In this document: one piece after another, positions 26,372 to 36,322 of the stretch | Position numbering within the stretch: the first letter of the stretch is position 1 | Layout of the letters: each line of letters starts with the position of its first letter | Assembly: GCF_927797785.1 (NCBI RefSeq) | Contig: NZ_CAKMLL010000078.1 | Span: 1 to 64,000 of the forward strand | Reading direction: 5' to 3' | DNA: 64,000 nucleotides | DNA from: Candidatus Nitrotoga sp. BS | GTDB taxonomy: Bacteria; Pseudomonadota; Gammaproteobacteria; Burkholderiales; Gallionellaceae | Position numbers and translations under genes: made by a program | The notes under the pieces: generated by a model | The model's database searches: none | The model's input: the letters and a program-made list of their open reading frames with translations, nothing else | Told to the model about the DNA's origin: nothing

Positions 26372-27468
26372 TGCGCGAGCAACAACAAAAGCAAATGGAA
26401 TCAGCCCGTCAAGGCTGGCTCCATAACTTAGTGCTCGTCATCGCCTTGAGTTGGGTTGGTAGTGTGCATGCCAGCGACGAGTCCACAACGTCGAATTCTG
26501 ACGTGTTACTTGTCAGCCAATTCAAGGCCCATCACTTGGCTTATGTGGACCCAGAAAAAGGTGTCATCGCGCGGGTAAAAGTAGGACGTGCCCCATACGG
26601 AGTTGCCATTAGCCAGGATGGCCATGCCTATGTTGCCACCGCTGAAGGCGTTGCGGTTGTTGACATTCGTTCGCGTCTGCGCACCGCACTGATACCGTAC
26701 CAAAGTTCATTGACCGGTGCGCAATGGGGCGAGTATCGGCAAGGTGGCATGGGTATCGCTGTTTCTTCAGACGGAAAAACGGTGGCCGTTGGCGTCAATC
26801 GCGGCAATCGCGCCGGGCAGTTGGAGATCATCTCGACGCAATCACAAACCGTCACGGCCAGTGTGCCGATAGGTATTCGGCCCTTTCAGGTGTTATTCAG
26901 CAACGATGGCCACGAGATTTATAGCATTGACCACGATTCGTATTCAGTGACCGCTTATAAATTGAGCGACCGTTCATTGCGGGTCTTTGACGTGGCACCG
27001 CTCGGATATGGTGGGTTTGCTAAACCACACTATGCCGCAATTAACACACAGGGACATCTCTTGTTGCCGATACAAGGCCGCACTCTAATTCAGTTGAACC
27101 CGAAGACGGGAGCGCAAACACAAATTCCTCTGTCTGCTCAAACACATCAGCACGGTGTTGCATTGAGCAACGATGCTTCTACGCTGTTTGTTGTGGGCAC
27201 AGGTCCTGCTGGCGAGGTTAGCGGTGCAGCCGTACTTAGTCGTATTAATCTGCGCGATGGGCAGGAAACACATACTCCGTTACATGGTGACCATGAACAA
27301 ATTGTGCTTAGCGACGATGGAAAGTTAGCCTATCTAACTGGCGGAAATAGTTTTACGGAAGGCTGGGATGGTATTAGCGTCATAGATCTTACGCGCAATA
27401 AGATTCAATCCGTCCCAGTTGGCGAGCAGCCTCTGGGGATCGCGTTATGGAAAAAACACGACATATAA
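26371..27468 (+). CDS. exported beta-propeller (YncE-like) protein
   Basis: A 365-residue protein with a hydrophobic N-terminal segment (WLHNLVLVIALSWVGSVHAS), probably a signal peptide. The rest is a seven-bladed-propeller style repeat series: VKVGRAPYGVAISQDGHAYV, VAVSSDGKTVAVG-like GIAVSSDGKTVAVGVNRGNR, VPIGIRPFQVLFSNDGHEIY and QSVPVGEQPLGIAL. The repeated VG-x-x-P-x-G-V/I-A motif is that of YncE/YVTN proteins. It is translationally coupled to the GlcG-like gene, so both probably act in the periplasm on the same small molecule. Confidence 0.82.
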   Translation: MREQQQKQMESARQGWLHNLVLVIALSWVGSVHASDESTTSNSDVLLVSQFKAHHLAYVDPEKGVIARVKVGRAPYGVAISQDGHAYVATAEGVAVVDIRSRLRTALIPYQSSLTGAQWGEYRQGGMGIAVSSDGKTVAVGVNRGNRAGQLEIISTQSQTVTASVPIGIRPFQVLFSNDGHEIYSIDHDSYSVTAYKLSDRSLRVFDVAPLGYGGFAKPHYAAINTQGHLLLPIQGRTLIQLNPKTGAQTQIPLSAQTHQHGVALSNDASTLFVVGTGPAGEVSGAAVLSRINLRDGQETHTPLHGDHEQIVLSDDGKLAYLTGGNSFTEGWDGISVIDLTRNKIQSVPVGEQPLGIALWKKHDI

Positions 27469-27536
27469 AACGTACGAATTTGAGATGCAGCGTGCAATAA
27501 ATTAATTAATACAATAAGTTGGGATAATTATTCATT

Positions 27537-27690
27537 ATTTCCTATTTTGCGTCGACAGTCTCGCCTGTTTATGAACGCCTGCTTGCCCGAGGCAAGTCCA
27601 AAATGTCCTTCCTCGGTGCCGTAATGCAGAAACTAGTGCATTTGTGCTTTGGTGTATTCAAAACTCATCAGCAGTATCAACACGATCACC
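27537..27690 (+). mobile_element. IS110-family transposase relic
   Basis: An open frame reads ASTVSPVYERLLARGKSKMS then FLGAVMQKLVHLCFGVFKTH, which matches the conserved C-terminal end of IS110/IS116 transposases (normally ...YERL-x-RGKPK...MRKLL...GVLK...). Only about 50 codons survive and the upstream portion is missing. It runs without a break into an IS4 relic. Confidence 0.7.
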
Positions 27691-27912
27691 TGAAAAATTC
27701 TTATCTCATGGCTGAAGCAGCACAACAGGCCGGAGAGCCGGTACGCCGAATCAGTTTTAAGGGCAGTGTCCAAGCAGTGAACCCAGAGCAGTAAAACGCA
27801 GGCCCAAATCATTTCAATTATTAACCGCTCCAAGGCATGAAATGAACGAGACAAAATATAGAGGCCGATACAATGCTAAAGCGGCTTAACTTAGTGGCAT
27901 TCGGATTAGACC
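27691..27912 (+). mobile_element. IS4-family transposase relic with right end
   Basis: The segment encodes LMAEAAQQAGEPVRRISFKG then SVQAVNPEQ and a stop. In another register it continues RRPKSFQLLTAPRHEMNETK followed by YRGRYNAKAA and a stop. These are the start and end of the C-terminal region of an IS4-type transposase with its middle deleted. The following aacttagtggcattc (27888-27902) looks like the element's terminal sequence and is repeated exactly at 29628. Confidence 0.65.
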
Positions 27913-27951
27913 CACCATGTCAATATCAATAAACAGCAAGGAGCAACGACC

Positions 27952-29391
27952 ATGAGATTACCGACCCACAAAACCAAGATCGTGTGTACGATAGGCCCGG
28001 CCTCCCGTTCAGAGGCCGTCCTGGAGCAGCTGATGGGGTTGGGCATGAATGTGGCGCGGCTCAATTTTGCTCACGGTACCCAGCAGGGGCACCGGGAAGA
28101 TATTCGGTGCATCCGAACCGTTGCGGCAAAGCTTCAGCAGCATTGCCTGATTATGGCGGATCTTCCCGGTCCTAAGATGCGCATCGGTCAGCTCCTGGAA
28201 GAGCCGCTTCTATTGGAAAAGGGGGAGGAGGTCGTTTTGACGACCAAAAGCCTTGCAGATGCCCCCAACCAAATACCGGTTGCCTACAAGCGACTACCAG
28301 AAACCGTGACTGCGGGAGACCTTATTTTTCTCAATGACGGCTTCATACAACTCCGGGTGGAAAAGGTATCGGGTGAAAATATATTCTGTCGGACGGTTAT
28401 CAACGGTCCGCTCCTTTCCCACAAAGGACTGAGCATCCCCGGCGTGAAAATTAAGGCTGAAGTGGTGTCGCAAGCCGATCTCGCGTTCGTCGACTTTGCC
28501 CTGCAGGAAGGAGTAGATGCTTTCTGTGTTTCCTTTGTACAGAGCGCCGCTGATATATTGAAGGTCAAGGAATTTGCGCAAAAAAAGGGGGGCTCCGCGT
28601 ATGTGGTTGCCAAGATCGAGCGCGCCGAAGCCGTTGAAAATATCGATGGCATTCTCTCTGTAGCGGATGCGATCATGATTGCCCGTGGCGACCTGGGGGT
28701 ACAGATCCCGTTGCAGGAAGTGCCGACCGTGCAAAAAAAGTTGATCCACAAGGCGAATCTTCTGGGGCGGCCAGTAATAACAGCGACCCAGATGCTGATG
28801 TCCATGACCGAGAACATTCGCCCGACCCGTGCCGAGGTTTCCGACGTGGCCAACGCCATTCTGGACGGCACGGACGCGGTGATGCTGTCCGAAGAGACAG
28901 CTATCGGACGTTACCCCGCCGAAACGGTTGAAATGATCGTCAAGATTGCCATATCCACCGAGCGAGAGGAGAAAGCCGCCCGAGCGCTAGCTGACTTACC
29001 TACCTACTTCCGAGCGGCTGCGAATTCCGGCAACGCCACCGTGGAAGATATCGTCACACTGAATGCGGTTGAATCCGCTGATGCGTTGAATGTGCGTTAC
29101 ATCCTGACTCATTCGCAAGGCAGAGCCGCGCCCTGTCTGATTTCCAGATTCAGACCCGAGTGCTGGATACTGTCGCATGGCGGCGATGAAAAAACGAATA
29201 ACCTCCTGTCCCTGTCTTATGGGGTCCATCCGGTAGATCTCGATGATGCCAAAAACGGCGTTGTCGACAAAACCGCCGGATGGCTGGTCGCGACCGGCAT
29301 GGTTGCAAAAGATGAAAAATTGATATGGGTTGAGGATGAAGTGTCTGATGACAAGCTGGAAGCCTTATCGATAAAAATTATCAAAACCTGA
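27952..29391 (+). CDS. pyk: pyruvate kinase
   Basis: A 479-residue protein with the pyruvate-kinase core: TKIVCTIGPASRSEAVLEQL at the start, MADLPGPKMRIGQL, the active-site VAKIERAEAVENIDGI, the metal-binding MIARGDLGVQIPLQEVPTVQ, and TATQMLMSM...PTRAEVSDVANAILDGTD. It converts phosphoenolpyruvate and ADP to pyruvate and ATP. The ATG follows AAGGAGCAACGACC. The usual LNFSHG is LNFAHG here (a conserved Ser is Ala), and the first and last domains are less typical than the core. The gene stands alone between IS relics, each carrying the same terminal 15-mer, so horizontal acquisition is possible. Confidence 0.92.
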   Translation: MRLPTHKTKIVCTIGPASRSEAVLEQLMGLGMNVARLNFAHGTQQGHREDIRCIRTVAAKLQQHCLIMADLPGPKMRIGQLLEEPLLLEKGEEVVLTTKSLADAPNQIPVAYKRLPETVTAGDLIFLNDGFIQLRVEKVSGENIFCRTVINGPLLSHKGLSIPGVKIKAEVVSQADLAFVDFALQEGVDAFCVSFVQSAADILKVKEFAQKKGGSAYVVAKIERAEAVENIDGILSVADAIMIARGDLGVQIPLQEVPTVQKKLIHKANLLGRPVITATQMLMSMTENIRPTRAEVSDVANAILDGTDAVMLSEETAIGRYPAETVEMIVKIAISTEREEKAARALADLPTYFRAAANSGNATVEDIVTLNAVESADALNVRYILTHSQGRAAPCLISRFRPECWILSHGGDEKTNNLLSLSYGVHPVDLDDAKNGVVDKTAGWLVATGMVAKDEKLIWVEDEVSDDKLEALSIKIIKT

Positions 29392-29509
29392 AATTATCAA
29401 GGCAGAGTGAAGGGTACAAAGCGCCTGCCTAATTTTTGGTCCCTAGTTGCACTAGCGCGGTTGGTTGGACAGAATGAAATGAAGCCCAACAACACAAGGG
29501 AATAAATAC

Positions 29510-29650
29510 ATGCGCCACCGACGTGCCAATGCAACGGGCGACGCATATTTTTTTACTGTGACATCCCTCATCACCCCGTCAACCGGCTCTTGCCGCCAGC
29601 CAAAACAACACCCCCGTGCGAATCTACAACTTAGTGGCATTCTGATGAGA
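29510..29650 (+). mobile_element. REP-associated (Y1) transposase relic and IS end
   Basis: The frame from 29510 begins MRHRRANATGDAYFFTVTSL, which matches the typical start of Y1/RAYT transposases (RR-x-x-x-G-x-YFFTV). The match stops after about 20 codons. At 29628-29650 follows aacttagtggcattctgatg, a near-copy of the IS4-relic end at 27888. Nothing recognisable was seen between 29650 and the glycosidase gene. Confidence 0.5.
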
Positions 29651-29873
29651 CTCGATATGATTGCCAATGATTTTCGCATTCCGTTCCGATGTTTCCTTCG
29701 CCTACATGCACGGCTGGCTTTAGATCATCGCCGTATTGACGAGCAATGGGCTAATCATGTGCCTAAGCAAGACTTTTTACGTCGAGTAACCATCCCGTTG
29801 CGATATCGCCCGTAAGGTTTTACTGTTTGGGTAGACTATACTTTTGTGTCTGAAAATTTAACTCAGCCGATCC

Positions 29874-31982
29874 ATGTCTGCTTCGAAGAGGGGTAAAAAA
29901 TTGATCCAATCAATGTCACTTAACGCAATGAACGAGACACCCCTTCAACTGGGACGGGATGTTTGTGGGAATTTTGAACGGGCAGGCGAACATGAATGGC
30001 TGGTCACCAACGGCATGGGAGGATACGCTTCCGGCACGGTCGGCGATCTGAATACGCGCCGCTACCATGGCCTGCTTATGGCCGCGTTGTCGCCTCCGAC
30101 AGGACGCATCTTGCTGGTAGCGAAAGTGGATGCAACAGTGTGTTATGGGGGCAAAACCTATCCCCTCTCCTGTAATGAGTTCGTTGACGGTACGGTAACG
30201 CCGCACGGATACCTTCACCTCGAATCATTTTTTCTAGATGGCACCGTCCCGGTGTGGCATTACGCGCTGGCAGACGCGTTGATCGAAAAACGTGTGCTGA
30301 TGGCACCTGGGCAGAACACCACCTATCTGCATTTCCGTGTTTTGCGTGCGAGTGACACACTCGAATTCGAACTGACGCCTTTGTGCACATACCGAAATTA
30401 CCACAGCCACAGCCATGGGGGTTGGGATATGCCTATCAGCGAGATAAGGAATGGCTTCAAAGTACATGCATTCCAGGACGCACGCCCCTACCGCGTAATC
30501 TGCAATGGCGCCAAGTTTGTTGCTGATCCCGCCTGGTACTGGAATTTCAAACACCGAATGGAGGCCGCGCGTGGAATGGACGACAGCGAAGATCTATTCT
30601 GTCCGGGTCGTTTTACCTTAACCCTCGGTGAGGGTCAGGATGCGACTTGTGTAATTTCTGCCGAATCGGCTGCACCTAAAAAATTTGCTGTTGTCAGTGC
30701 ACAAATTCACGAGTCTTCGCAAGCGCTGTTGGCCGTGCTTCCCGCTGGTGCGCCGCACTGGATAAAGCAGCTGGCACTGGCCACCGACCAATTTATTGTC
30801 GATCGTTACCATGATGGCCGTCCAACAGGTAAAACCATCATCGCCGGTTATCCATGGTTCGGCGATTGGGGTCGCGACACCATGATCTCATTGCCCGGTC
30901 TGACCTTGGCATTACAGCGTTTTGATATGGCCGCCAGCATCTTGCGCACATTTGCTACGCACATCAACGAGGGTATGTTACCGAATCGCTTCCCCGAGTA
31001 TGACGAAACACCGGAATACAACACAGTCGATGCGACACTGTGGTATTTCCACGCAGTAGATCAATATACCAGGCGCAGCGGCGATATCGCTCTGGCAAAA
31101 GAGCTCTATCCGATACTCGTCGATATCATCGCATATCATCGCAAAGGCACTCGCTATGGTATCAAGGTCGATGTTATGGATGGCTTGCTGGCTGCCGGTG
31201 TGGATGGTGCGCAACTTACCTGGATGGATGCCAAGATCGGTGATTGGGTCGTGACGCCGCGCATCGGCAAGCCTGTTGAAGTCAATGCGCTTTGGTACAA
31301 CGCGCTGGCTATCATGGCCGATTTGAGCAAACAGTTGGGTAAGAAAAAACTGGCTGACGAATATCGCAAAGCGGCGGCGCACGTGCGTTCAAGCTTCCAG
31401 CGTTTCTGGAATAACGAACAAAGCTATTTGTATGATGTAATCGACGGGCCTGAAGATGATTCCGGTTCTGATTCTGCTGGACGAAAGGTCGATCCGCGCC
31501 TGCGCCCGAACCAGATACTCGCGGTAGCGCTGCCCAATAGTCCGTTAGACAAGAAGCAGCAAAAAGCTGTTGTGGATGTCTGCGCAGGCCAGTTGTTGAC
31601 CTCTCACGGATTGCGCAGCCTGGCACCTGGCCAGCACGGCTACGTGCCCTACTATCATGGCAATCCCAAGCAACGTGACGCGGCTTATCACCAGGGTACC
31701 GTTTGGGCCTGGTTCATCGGGCCATTCGTGGATGCGCACTACCGCGTCTATCGCGATGCAGACAAGGCACGCTCTTTTCTTGAGCCACTGGGGCTGCACC
31801 TTGGCGAGGCCTGTGTCGGCAGTATCAGCGAGATATTCGATGCCGAACCACCATACGCACCGCGCGGTTGCTTTGCCCAGGCATGGAGTGTTTCGGAAGT
31901 GCTGCGCGCATGGCTGGATTTACATGACAGTAATCGTAACCGGTATATGATTGCCTCAATTGGAAAAGGGAAATCAACATGA
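29874..31982 (+). CDS. amylo-alpha-1,6-glucosidase (glycogen debranching, GH133-like)
   Basis: A protein of up to 702 residues. The N-terminal bacterial debranching domain (EHEWLVTNGMGGYASGTVGD, LNTRRYHGLLMAAL) is followed by an (alpha/alpha)6 barrel with the catalytic region TIIAGYPWFGDWGRDTMISL, NRFPEYDETPEYNTVDATLW and PVEVNALWYNAL. It removes alpha-1,6 branches of glycogen or related glucans. The start is uncertain: ATG at 29874, a TTG at 29901 preceded by GAGGGG, and ATGs at 29913 and 29928 are possible. It overlaps the next gene by four bases (ATGA). Confidence 0.9.
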   Translation: MSASKRGKKLIQSMSLNAMNETPLQLGRDVCGNFERAGEHEWLVTNGMGGYASGTVGDLNTRRYHGLLMAALSPPTGRILLVAKVDATVCYGGKTYPLSCNEFVDGTVTPHGYLHLESFFLDGTVPVWHYALADALIEKRVLMAPGQNTTYLHFRVLRASDTLEFELTPLCTYRNYHSHSHGGWDMPISEIRNGFKVHAFQDARPYRVICNGAKFVADPAWYWNFKHRMEAARGMDDSEDLFCPGRFTLTLGEGQDATCVISAESAAPKKFAVVSAQIHESSQALLAVLPAGAPHWIKQLALATDQFIVDRYHDGRPTGKTIIAGYPWFGDWGRDTMISLPGLTLALQRFDMAASILRTFATHINEGMLPNRFPEYDETPEYNTVDATLWYFHAVDQYTRRSGDIALAKELYPILVDIIAYHRKGTRYGIKVDVMDGLLAAGVDGAQLTWMDAKIGDWVVTPRIGKPVEVNALWYNALAIMADLSKQLGKKKLADEYRKAAAHVRSSFQRFWNNEQSYLYDVIDGPEDDSGSDSAGRKVDPRLRPNQILAVALPNSPLDKKQQKAVVDVCAGQLLTSHGLRSLAPGQHGYVPYYHGNPKQRDAAYHQGTVWAWFIGPFVDAHYRVYRDADKARSFLEPLGLHLGEACVGSISEIFDAEPPYAPRGCFAQAWSVSEVLRAWLDLHDSNRNRYMIASIGKGKST

Positions 31983-34669
31983 CTATCGCATCGACTCCAC
32001 GCACCTCACACCCAAAAAATCAGACCAAACGAGCCGTGCCCCTCAGCAAAGAAAAGAAACGACTCCTCGCGCGCGATAAAGATAAGCCGGAATGGTCCAG
32101 ATGGGGCCCTTACTTGAGTGAACGCCAATGGGGAACGGTCCGGGAGGATTACAGCCCGCACGGCGAAGCCTGGGAATATTTCAGCCACGATCAGGCACGC
32201 AGTCGCGCCTATCGTTGGGGGGAAGATGGCATCGCCGGGATCAGCGACAAATATCAGCATTTGTGTCTGGGGCTGGCATTGTGGAATGAGCACGATCCGA
32301 TTCTGAAAGAGCGCCTGTTCGGTTTGACTAACAATGAGGGTAACCACGGCGAAGATGTCAAGGAGCTGTATTACTACCTGGATGCAACACCGACTCATTC
32401 TTATCTGAAGATGCTCTACAAATATCCCCAGCAGGCGTATCCCTACACCTGGCTGGTGGAGGAAAACGGGCGCCGTGGCAAGGACATGCCGGAATTCGAA
32501 CTGATCGATACCGGCGTCTTTACCGACGACCGCTATTTCGATGTGTTTGTGGAATACGCCAAAGCAGACCCGCACGATATCCTGATGCGGGTTACCGCAC
32601 ACAATCGCGGCCCCGACGACGCACCACTGCATGTCCTGCCGCAGCTATGGTTCAGGAACGAATGGATATGGGAAGGAAAAATCGAGAAGCCGGAAATGTC
32701 AGCCTCTAAACAGGAATCTATTTTGTTGCAGCACCCAAAATTGGGCACCTATTACTGCCACTTCGATGGTGCGACGGAATTGCTATTCTGCGATAACGAG
32801 ACCAACGTACAACGCCTGTACGGTAATGAAGGAAAAGGCTATTTCAAGGATGCTTTTCACGAGCATATCATTCACGGCAACCCTCACGCCGTCAATCCAC
32901 TGAAAAGCGGCACCAAAGGGGCTGGACACTTCGTTTTTACAGTACCGGCACATGGGAAGGTTGAAGTGCGCTTGCGGCTCACCCGCGCAGTAAAAAGGCG
33001 CCCTTTCAAGGATTTTGATTCTATTTTTAATTTGCGCCAAGCTGAAGCTGACGAGTTCTATGCCGTACTGCAAGCCGATCTTGCTGACGAAGATGCGCGC
33101 CTGATTCAACGCCAAGCCTATGCCGGCATGATCTGGAGCAAACAGTTTTACCATTTTGATATCCCGAAATGGCAGAAAGGCGATCCGAATATGCCATCAC
33201 CACCGCCCGAACGCCGTCACGGACGCAACAGTGAGTGGCAACATCTGAACAACGAAGATATTATTTCGATGCCGGACAAGTGGGAATATCCTTGGTATGC
33301 CGCGTGGGATCTGGCTTTCCATTGTGTCACTTTGGCGGAAATTGATCCGGTATTCGCCAAGAACCAACTACTGTTAATGACGCGTGTCTGGTACATGCAC
33401 CCAAACGGGCAGATTCCCGCGTACGAATGGGCTTTTGGCGACGTGAACCCGCCAGTGCATGCATGGGCAGTGTGGGAAGTGTACAAGGCCGAGAGCGATG
33501 CCAACAACAGCAGCGGTGACCTCGATTTTCTTGAGCGTGAGCTGCACATGCTGCTGCTGAACTTTACCTGGTGGGTCAACCGCAAGGATATCGATGGGCA
33601 CAACGTGTTTCAGGGCGGTTTCCTCGGTTTGGATAACATCGGCGTGTTTGACCGCAGTGCGCCACTACCCACCGGTGGTTATATCAATCAAGCCGATGGC
33701 ACCAGCTGGATGGCCATGTATGCACTCAATCTGATGCGTATTTCACTCGAATTAGCGCTGCACAACCCTACCTATGAGGATATTGCCACCAAGTTTTTCG
33801 AGCATTTTCTGTACATTGCACAGTCGATGAACAACATCGGCGATCAAGGTGTGGGCCTATGGGACGAAGAGGATCAATTTTTCTACGATGTGCTGCGCAC
33901 CCCTGATAGCAAGATGATGCCGCTCAAGATCCGTTCCATGGTGGGACTAATCCCGCTTTATGCCGTGGAAATTATCGAGCCGGAGATGCTTGATCGACTG
34001 CCGGGTTTCAAACTACGGCTGGAATGGTTCATGAAATATCGTCCCGAGTTGGCAGCACTCGTCTCTCGCTGGCAAGAGCAGGGACGGGGCAAGCGACATC
34101 TCCTCTCACTGCTTCGCGGTCATCGCATGAAAGCATTGTTGAGGCGCATGCTGGACGAGACCGAATTCCTTTCCGACTACGGCATACGCTCGCTCTCGCG
34201 CGCACATAAAGATACGCCTTATGTCTTCAGCTGCATCGACAATCCGATGAGCGTCAGCTACCAACCAGCCGAATCCGAATCGGGAATGTTCGGCGGCAAT
34301 TCCAACTGGCGCGGGCCGATCTGGTTCCCAGTTAACTATCTGTTGGTCACCTCCCTGCGTCGATTCGCCGAATATTACGGAGATAAATTTAAAATTGAAT
34401 ATCCTACTGGATCCGGCAACATGCTCTCCATTCATGCTGTTGCCGACGAACTGGCGCTGCGTTTGACGCGCTTGTTCAGGCGCAATGGTACAGGGCGGCG
34501 ACCGGTGTTTGGCGACCAAAACAAGTTTCAGGAAGACCCGCACTTCCGAGACTACATTTTATTCCATGAGTATTTCCATGGCGACACCGGTCGCGGTGCG
34601 GGTGCCTCGCATCAAACCGGCTGGAGCAGCTTGGTAGCAAAGCTGTTACAACCGCACAAGCACGATTGA
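31979..34669 (+). CDS. GH63-like glucosidase (MGH1-type barrel)
   Basis: An 896-residue protein with the long GH63-type pattern: ERQWGTVREDYSPHGEAWEY near residue 50, GLALWNEHDPILKERLFGLT, the catalytic-barrel stretch MPDKWEYPWYAAWDLAFHCV, YEWAFGDVNPPVHAWAVWEV, and near the end GMFGGNSNWRGPIWFPVNYL. These proteins hydrolyse alpha-glucosidic links, and in bacteria often act on glucosylglycerate or storage oligosaccharides. No signal peptide is visible, so it acts in the cytoplasm. It is coupled to the debranching gene upstream, and the two probably degrade one polymer. The precise substrate is not deducible. Confidence 0.88.
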   Translation: MTIASTPRTSHPKNQTKRAVPLSKEKKRLLARDKDKPEWSRWGPYLSERQWGTVREDYSPHGEAWEYFSHDQARSRAYRWGEDGIAGISDKYQHLCLGLALWNEHDPILKERLFGLTNNEGNHGEDVKELYYYLDATPTHSYLKMLYKYPQQAYPYTWLVEENGRRGKDMPEFELIDTGVFTDDRYFDVFVEYAKADPHDILMRVTAHNRGPDDAPLHVLPQLWFRNEWIWEGKIEKPEMSASKQESILLQHPKLGTYYCHFDGATELLFCDNETNVQRLYGNEGKGYFKDAFHEHIIHGNPHAVNPLKSGTKGAGHFVFTVPAHGKVEVRLRLTRAVKRRPFKDFDSIFNLRQAEADEFYAVLQADLADEDARLIQRQAYAGMIWSKQFYHFDIPKWQKGDPNMPSPPPERRHGRNSEWQHLNNEDIISMPDKWEYPWYAAWDLAFHCVTLAEIDPVFAKNQLLLMTRVWYMHPNGQIPAYEWAFGDVNPPVHAWAVWEVYKAESDANNSSGDLDFLERELHMLLLNFTWWVNRKDIDGHNVFQGGFLGLDNIGVFDRSAPLPTGGYINQADGTSWMAMYALNLMRISLELALHNPTYEDIATKFFEHFLYIAQSMNNIGDQGVGLWDEEDQFFYDVLRTPDSKMMPLKIRSMVGLIPLYAVEIIEPEMLDRLPGFKLRLEWFMKYRPELAALVSRWQEQGRGKRHLLSLLRGHRMKALLRRMLDETEFLSDYGIRSLSRAHKDTPYVFSCIDNPMSVSYQPAESESGMFGGNSNWRGPIWFPVNYLLVTSLRRFAEYYGDKFKIEYPTGSGNMLSIHAVADELALRLTRLFRRNGTGRRPVFGDQNKFQEDPHFRDYILFHEYFHGDTGRGAGASHQTGWSSLVAKLLQPHKHD

Positions 34670-34711
34670 CTCAACCAAATATCAAATAGAGTCTGCCATA
34701 AATGAACCTGA

Positions 34712-35450
34712 TTAGTTACATGCCTCAGCTGCCCGAATGACAGTTTCAGATTTCAGATTGCCCAGCACGGTATTCACGGCGCGGAATGCCGGGTGTTGCG
34801 CCGCTTCCCGACCCGTGCCGCCGTTCATAATAATGGCGGAGTGCGTAGCGCCGCTGGCAGTGACGCCCCGGACACATCCCAATCTGTCGGACAGTACTTG
34901 AGCGGAAGGCGCCAGCGCCTTCTTGGCCCAGGCTTCGATGGCTTGCTTGGTGAACGGGATGCGGACGAAGCAAGCTACGACCGGCTTGCCGTCCTCTGTG
35001 GTCTGCACAGCCGCAACGAAGGAGACTTTGTTTCTGGAACCTCGGCCGCGCCTACCCGGGCGCTCGCCGCCCAGATAAGCGTCGTCAATTTAGACTCGCC
35101 CTTCGAGGACGCGGGAGGATTCGCGCTCAGTCATGACTTGCAGCAGCTTGAGCTTCATCAGCCAAGCGGTCTTGTAGCTCACGCCCAGATGGCGCATGAG
35201 TTCGAGCGCGGCAACATTGTTTTTCGCTTGGGTCCGCAAGTGCATCGCCAGAAACCAGCGTGTCAGCGGCAGCTTCGTTGCTTAGAAGATCGTACCGGCA
35301 GTGACCGTCGTCTGGTAGCGGCACACTCGGCGAGAAACAAATCTATCGGTAAACCTTCCCACGATGGGAGGCGTGCAAACTTTGTAGGGGGGAAAAACAG
35401 GGAAGCGGACATTTCTATTTGGCGTTGACATTCTGATGCTGACTTCATAT
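34712..35450 (-). pseudogene. IS1595-family (ISXO2-like) transposase pseudogene
   Basis: Reading the minus strand gives, in pieces, CRYQTTVTAGTIF then a stop, ATKLPLTRWFLAMHLRTQAK, MRHLGVSYKTAWLMKLKLLQ, a stop, IDDAYLGGERPGRRGRGSRN and FTKQAIEAWAKKALAP...AFRAVNTVLGNLKSE. This is the order of motifs in the ISXO2-type DDE transposase, including DDAYLGGE. Two in-frame stops and a degraded zinc-ribbon start show that it is dead. It fills the gap between the glycosidase operon and bamD. Confidence 0.82.
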
Positions 35451-35515
35451 ATCTCGCGCTGATTGATACGACCATCAATCACCCTATATTTCTTATGCGC
35501 CACATGCCGAACCGC

Positions 35516-36322
35516 CTATTTCCAAAAGTGCCACCACGATTTTATATTCTTCGAGGATTTTTTGACGGCTGGCTGACCACCATCTTGCACAAGGTTTTTG
35601 TCCAGCACGCGCTGCGAATCATCGCGTAACTCTTCCAGATCCATCGCATCATAGGCCTGCACCATGATTTGCAGAGCTTCGCGTGTAGCCGGAGACTGTG
35701 GGAATTCATTCAGTACGCCATTAGCACGGCTGGCAGCAGCCACATAGGCTCCGCGGCGTAAATAATAACTCGCGATTTGTGTTTCATGGCGGGCCAGCGC
35801 ATTAACCAAGTATTGCATACGTAATTTTGAATCAGCTGCATATTTGCTGTTAGGAAAACGTGTGACAAGATCCTTAAATGCATCGAAAGCCTCACGCGGC
35901 GCTTTGGGATTACGCTCTGACATGTGTGGTTGAAAATCCTCGCCAAACAGACCAAGATTTTCGTCGAAATTGACCAATCCTTTCAAATAATAGGCATAAT
36001 CCACGTGCGAGCTTTTGGGGTACAGCTTAATAAAGCGTTCCACCGCAGAAAGTGCTGATTCGGGTTCATCTTGCTTGTAGTATGCGTACGCAGTCTCCAT
36101 CTGTGCCTGCTGTGCATAACGGCCGTATGGGTATCGGGATTGCAAGGTCTCGAATAGTTTTATGGCACCAGTATAATTGGCATTATTCATCTGCTCCGTG
36201 GCCTGCGCGTAGATTCCCTCTGCGGATTCTAATTTCTCGGAAGCGGATTTTTCGTCCTTCGTAGTAAAAATACTGCACGCCGTTAGCATGAGCAGCAGAA
36301 TTAAAGTTAAACTATGGCGCAT
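35516..36322 (-). CDS. bamD: outer-membrane assembly lipoprotein BamD
   Basis: A 268-residue lipoprotein using ATG at 36322 (MRHSLTLILLLMLTACSIFT); the lipobox LTAC marks Cys16. Five TPR-like repeats follow (ASEKLESAEGIYAQATEQMN, LFETLQSRYPYGRYAQQAQM, AVERFIKLYPKSSHVDYAYY). BamD joins BamA, B, C and E to insert beta-barrel proteins in the outer membrane. Its start codon overlaps that of the divergent rluD gene, a familiar pairing in betaproteobacteria. Confidence 0.94.
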   Translation of the reverse strand: MRHSLTLILLLMLTACSIFTTKDEKSASEKLESAEGIYAQATEQMNNANYTGAIKLFETLQSRYPYGRYAQQAQMETAYAYYKQDEPESALSAVERFIKLYPKSSHVDYAYYLKGLVNFDENLGLFGEDFQPHMSERNPKAPREAFDAFKDLVTRFPNSKYAADSKLRMQYLVNALARHETQIASYYLRRGAYVAAASRANGVLNEFPQSPATREALQIMVQAYDAMDLEELRDDSQRVLDKNLVQDGGQPAVKKSSKNIKSWWHFWK

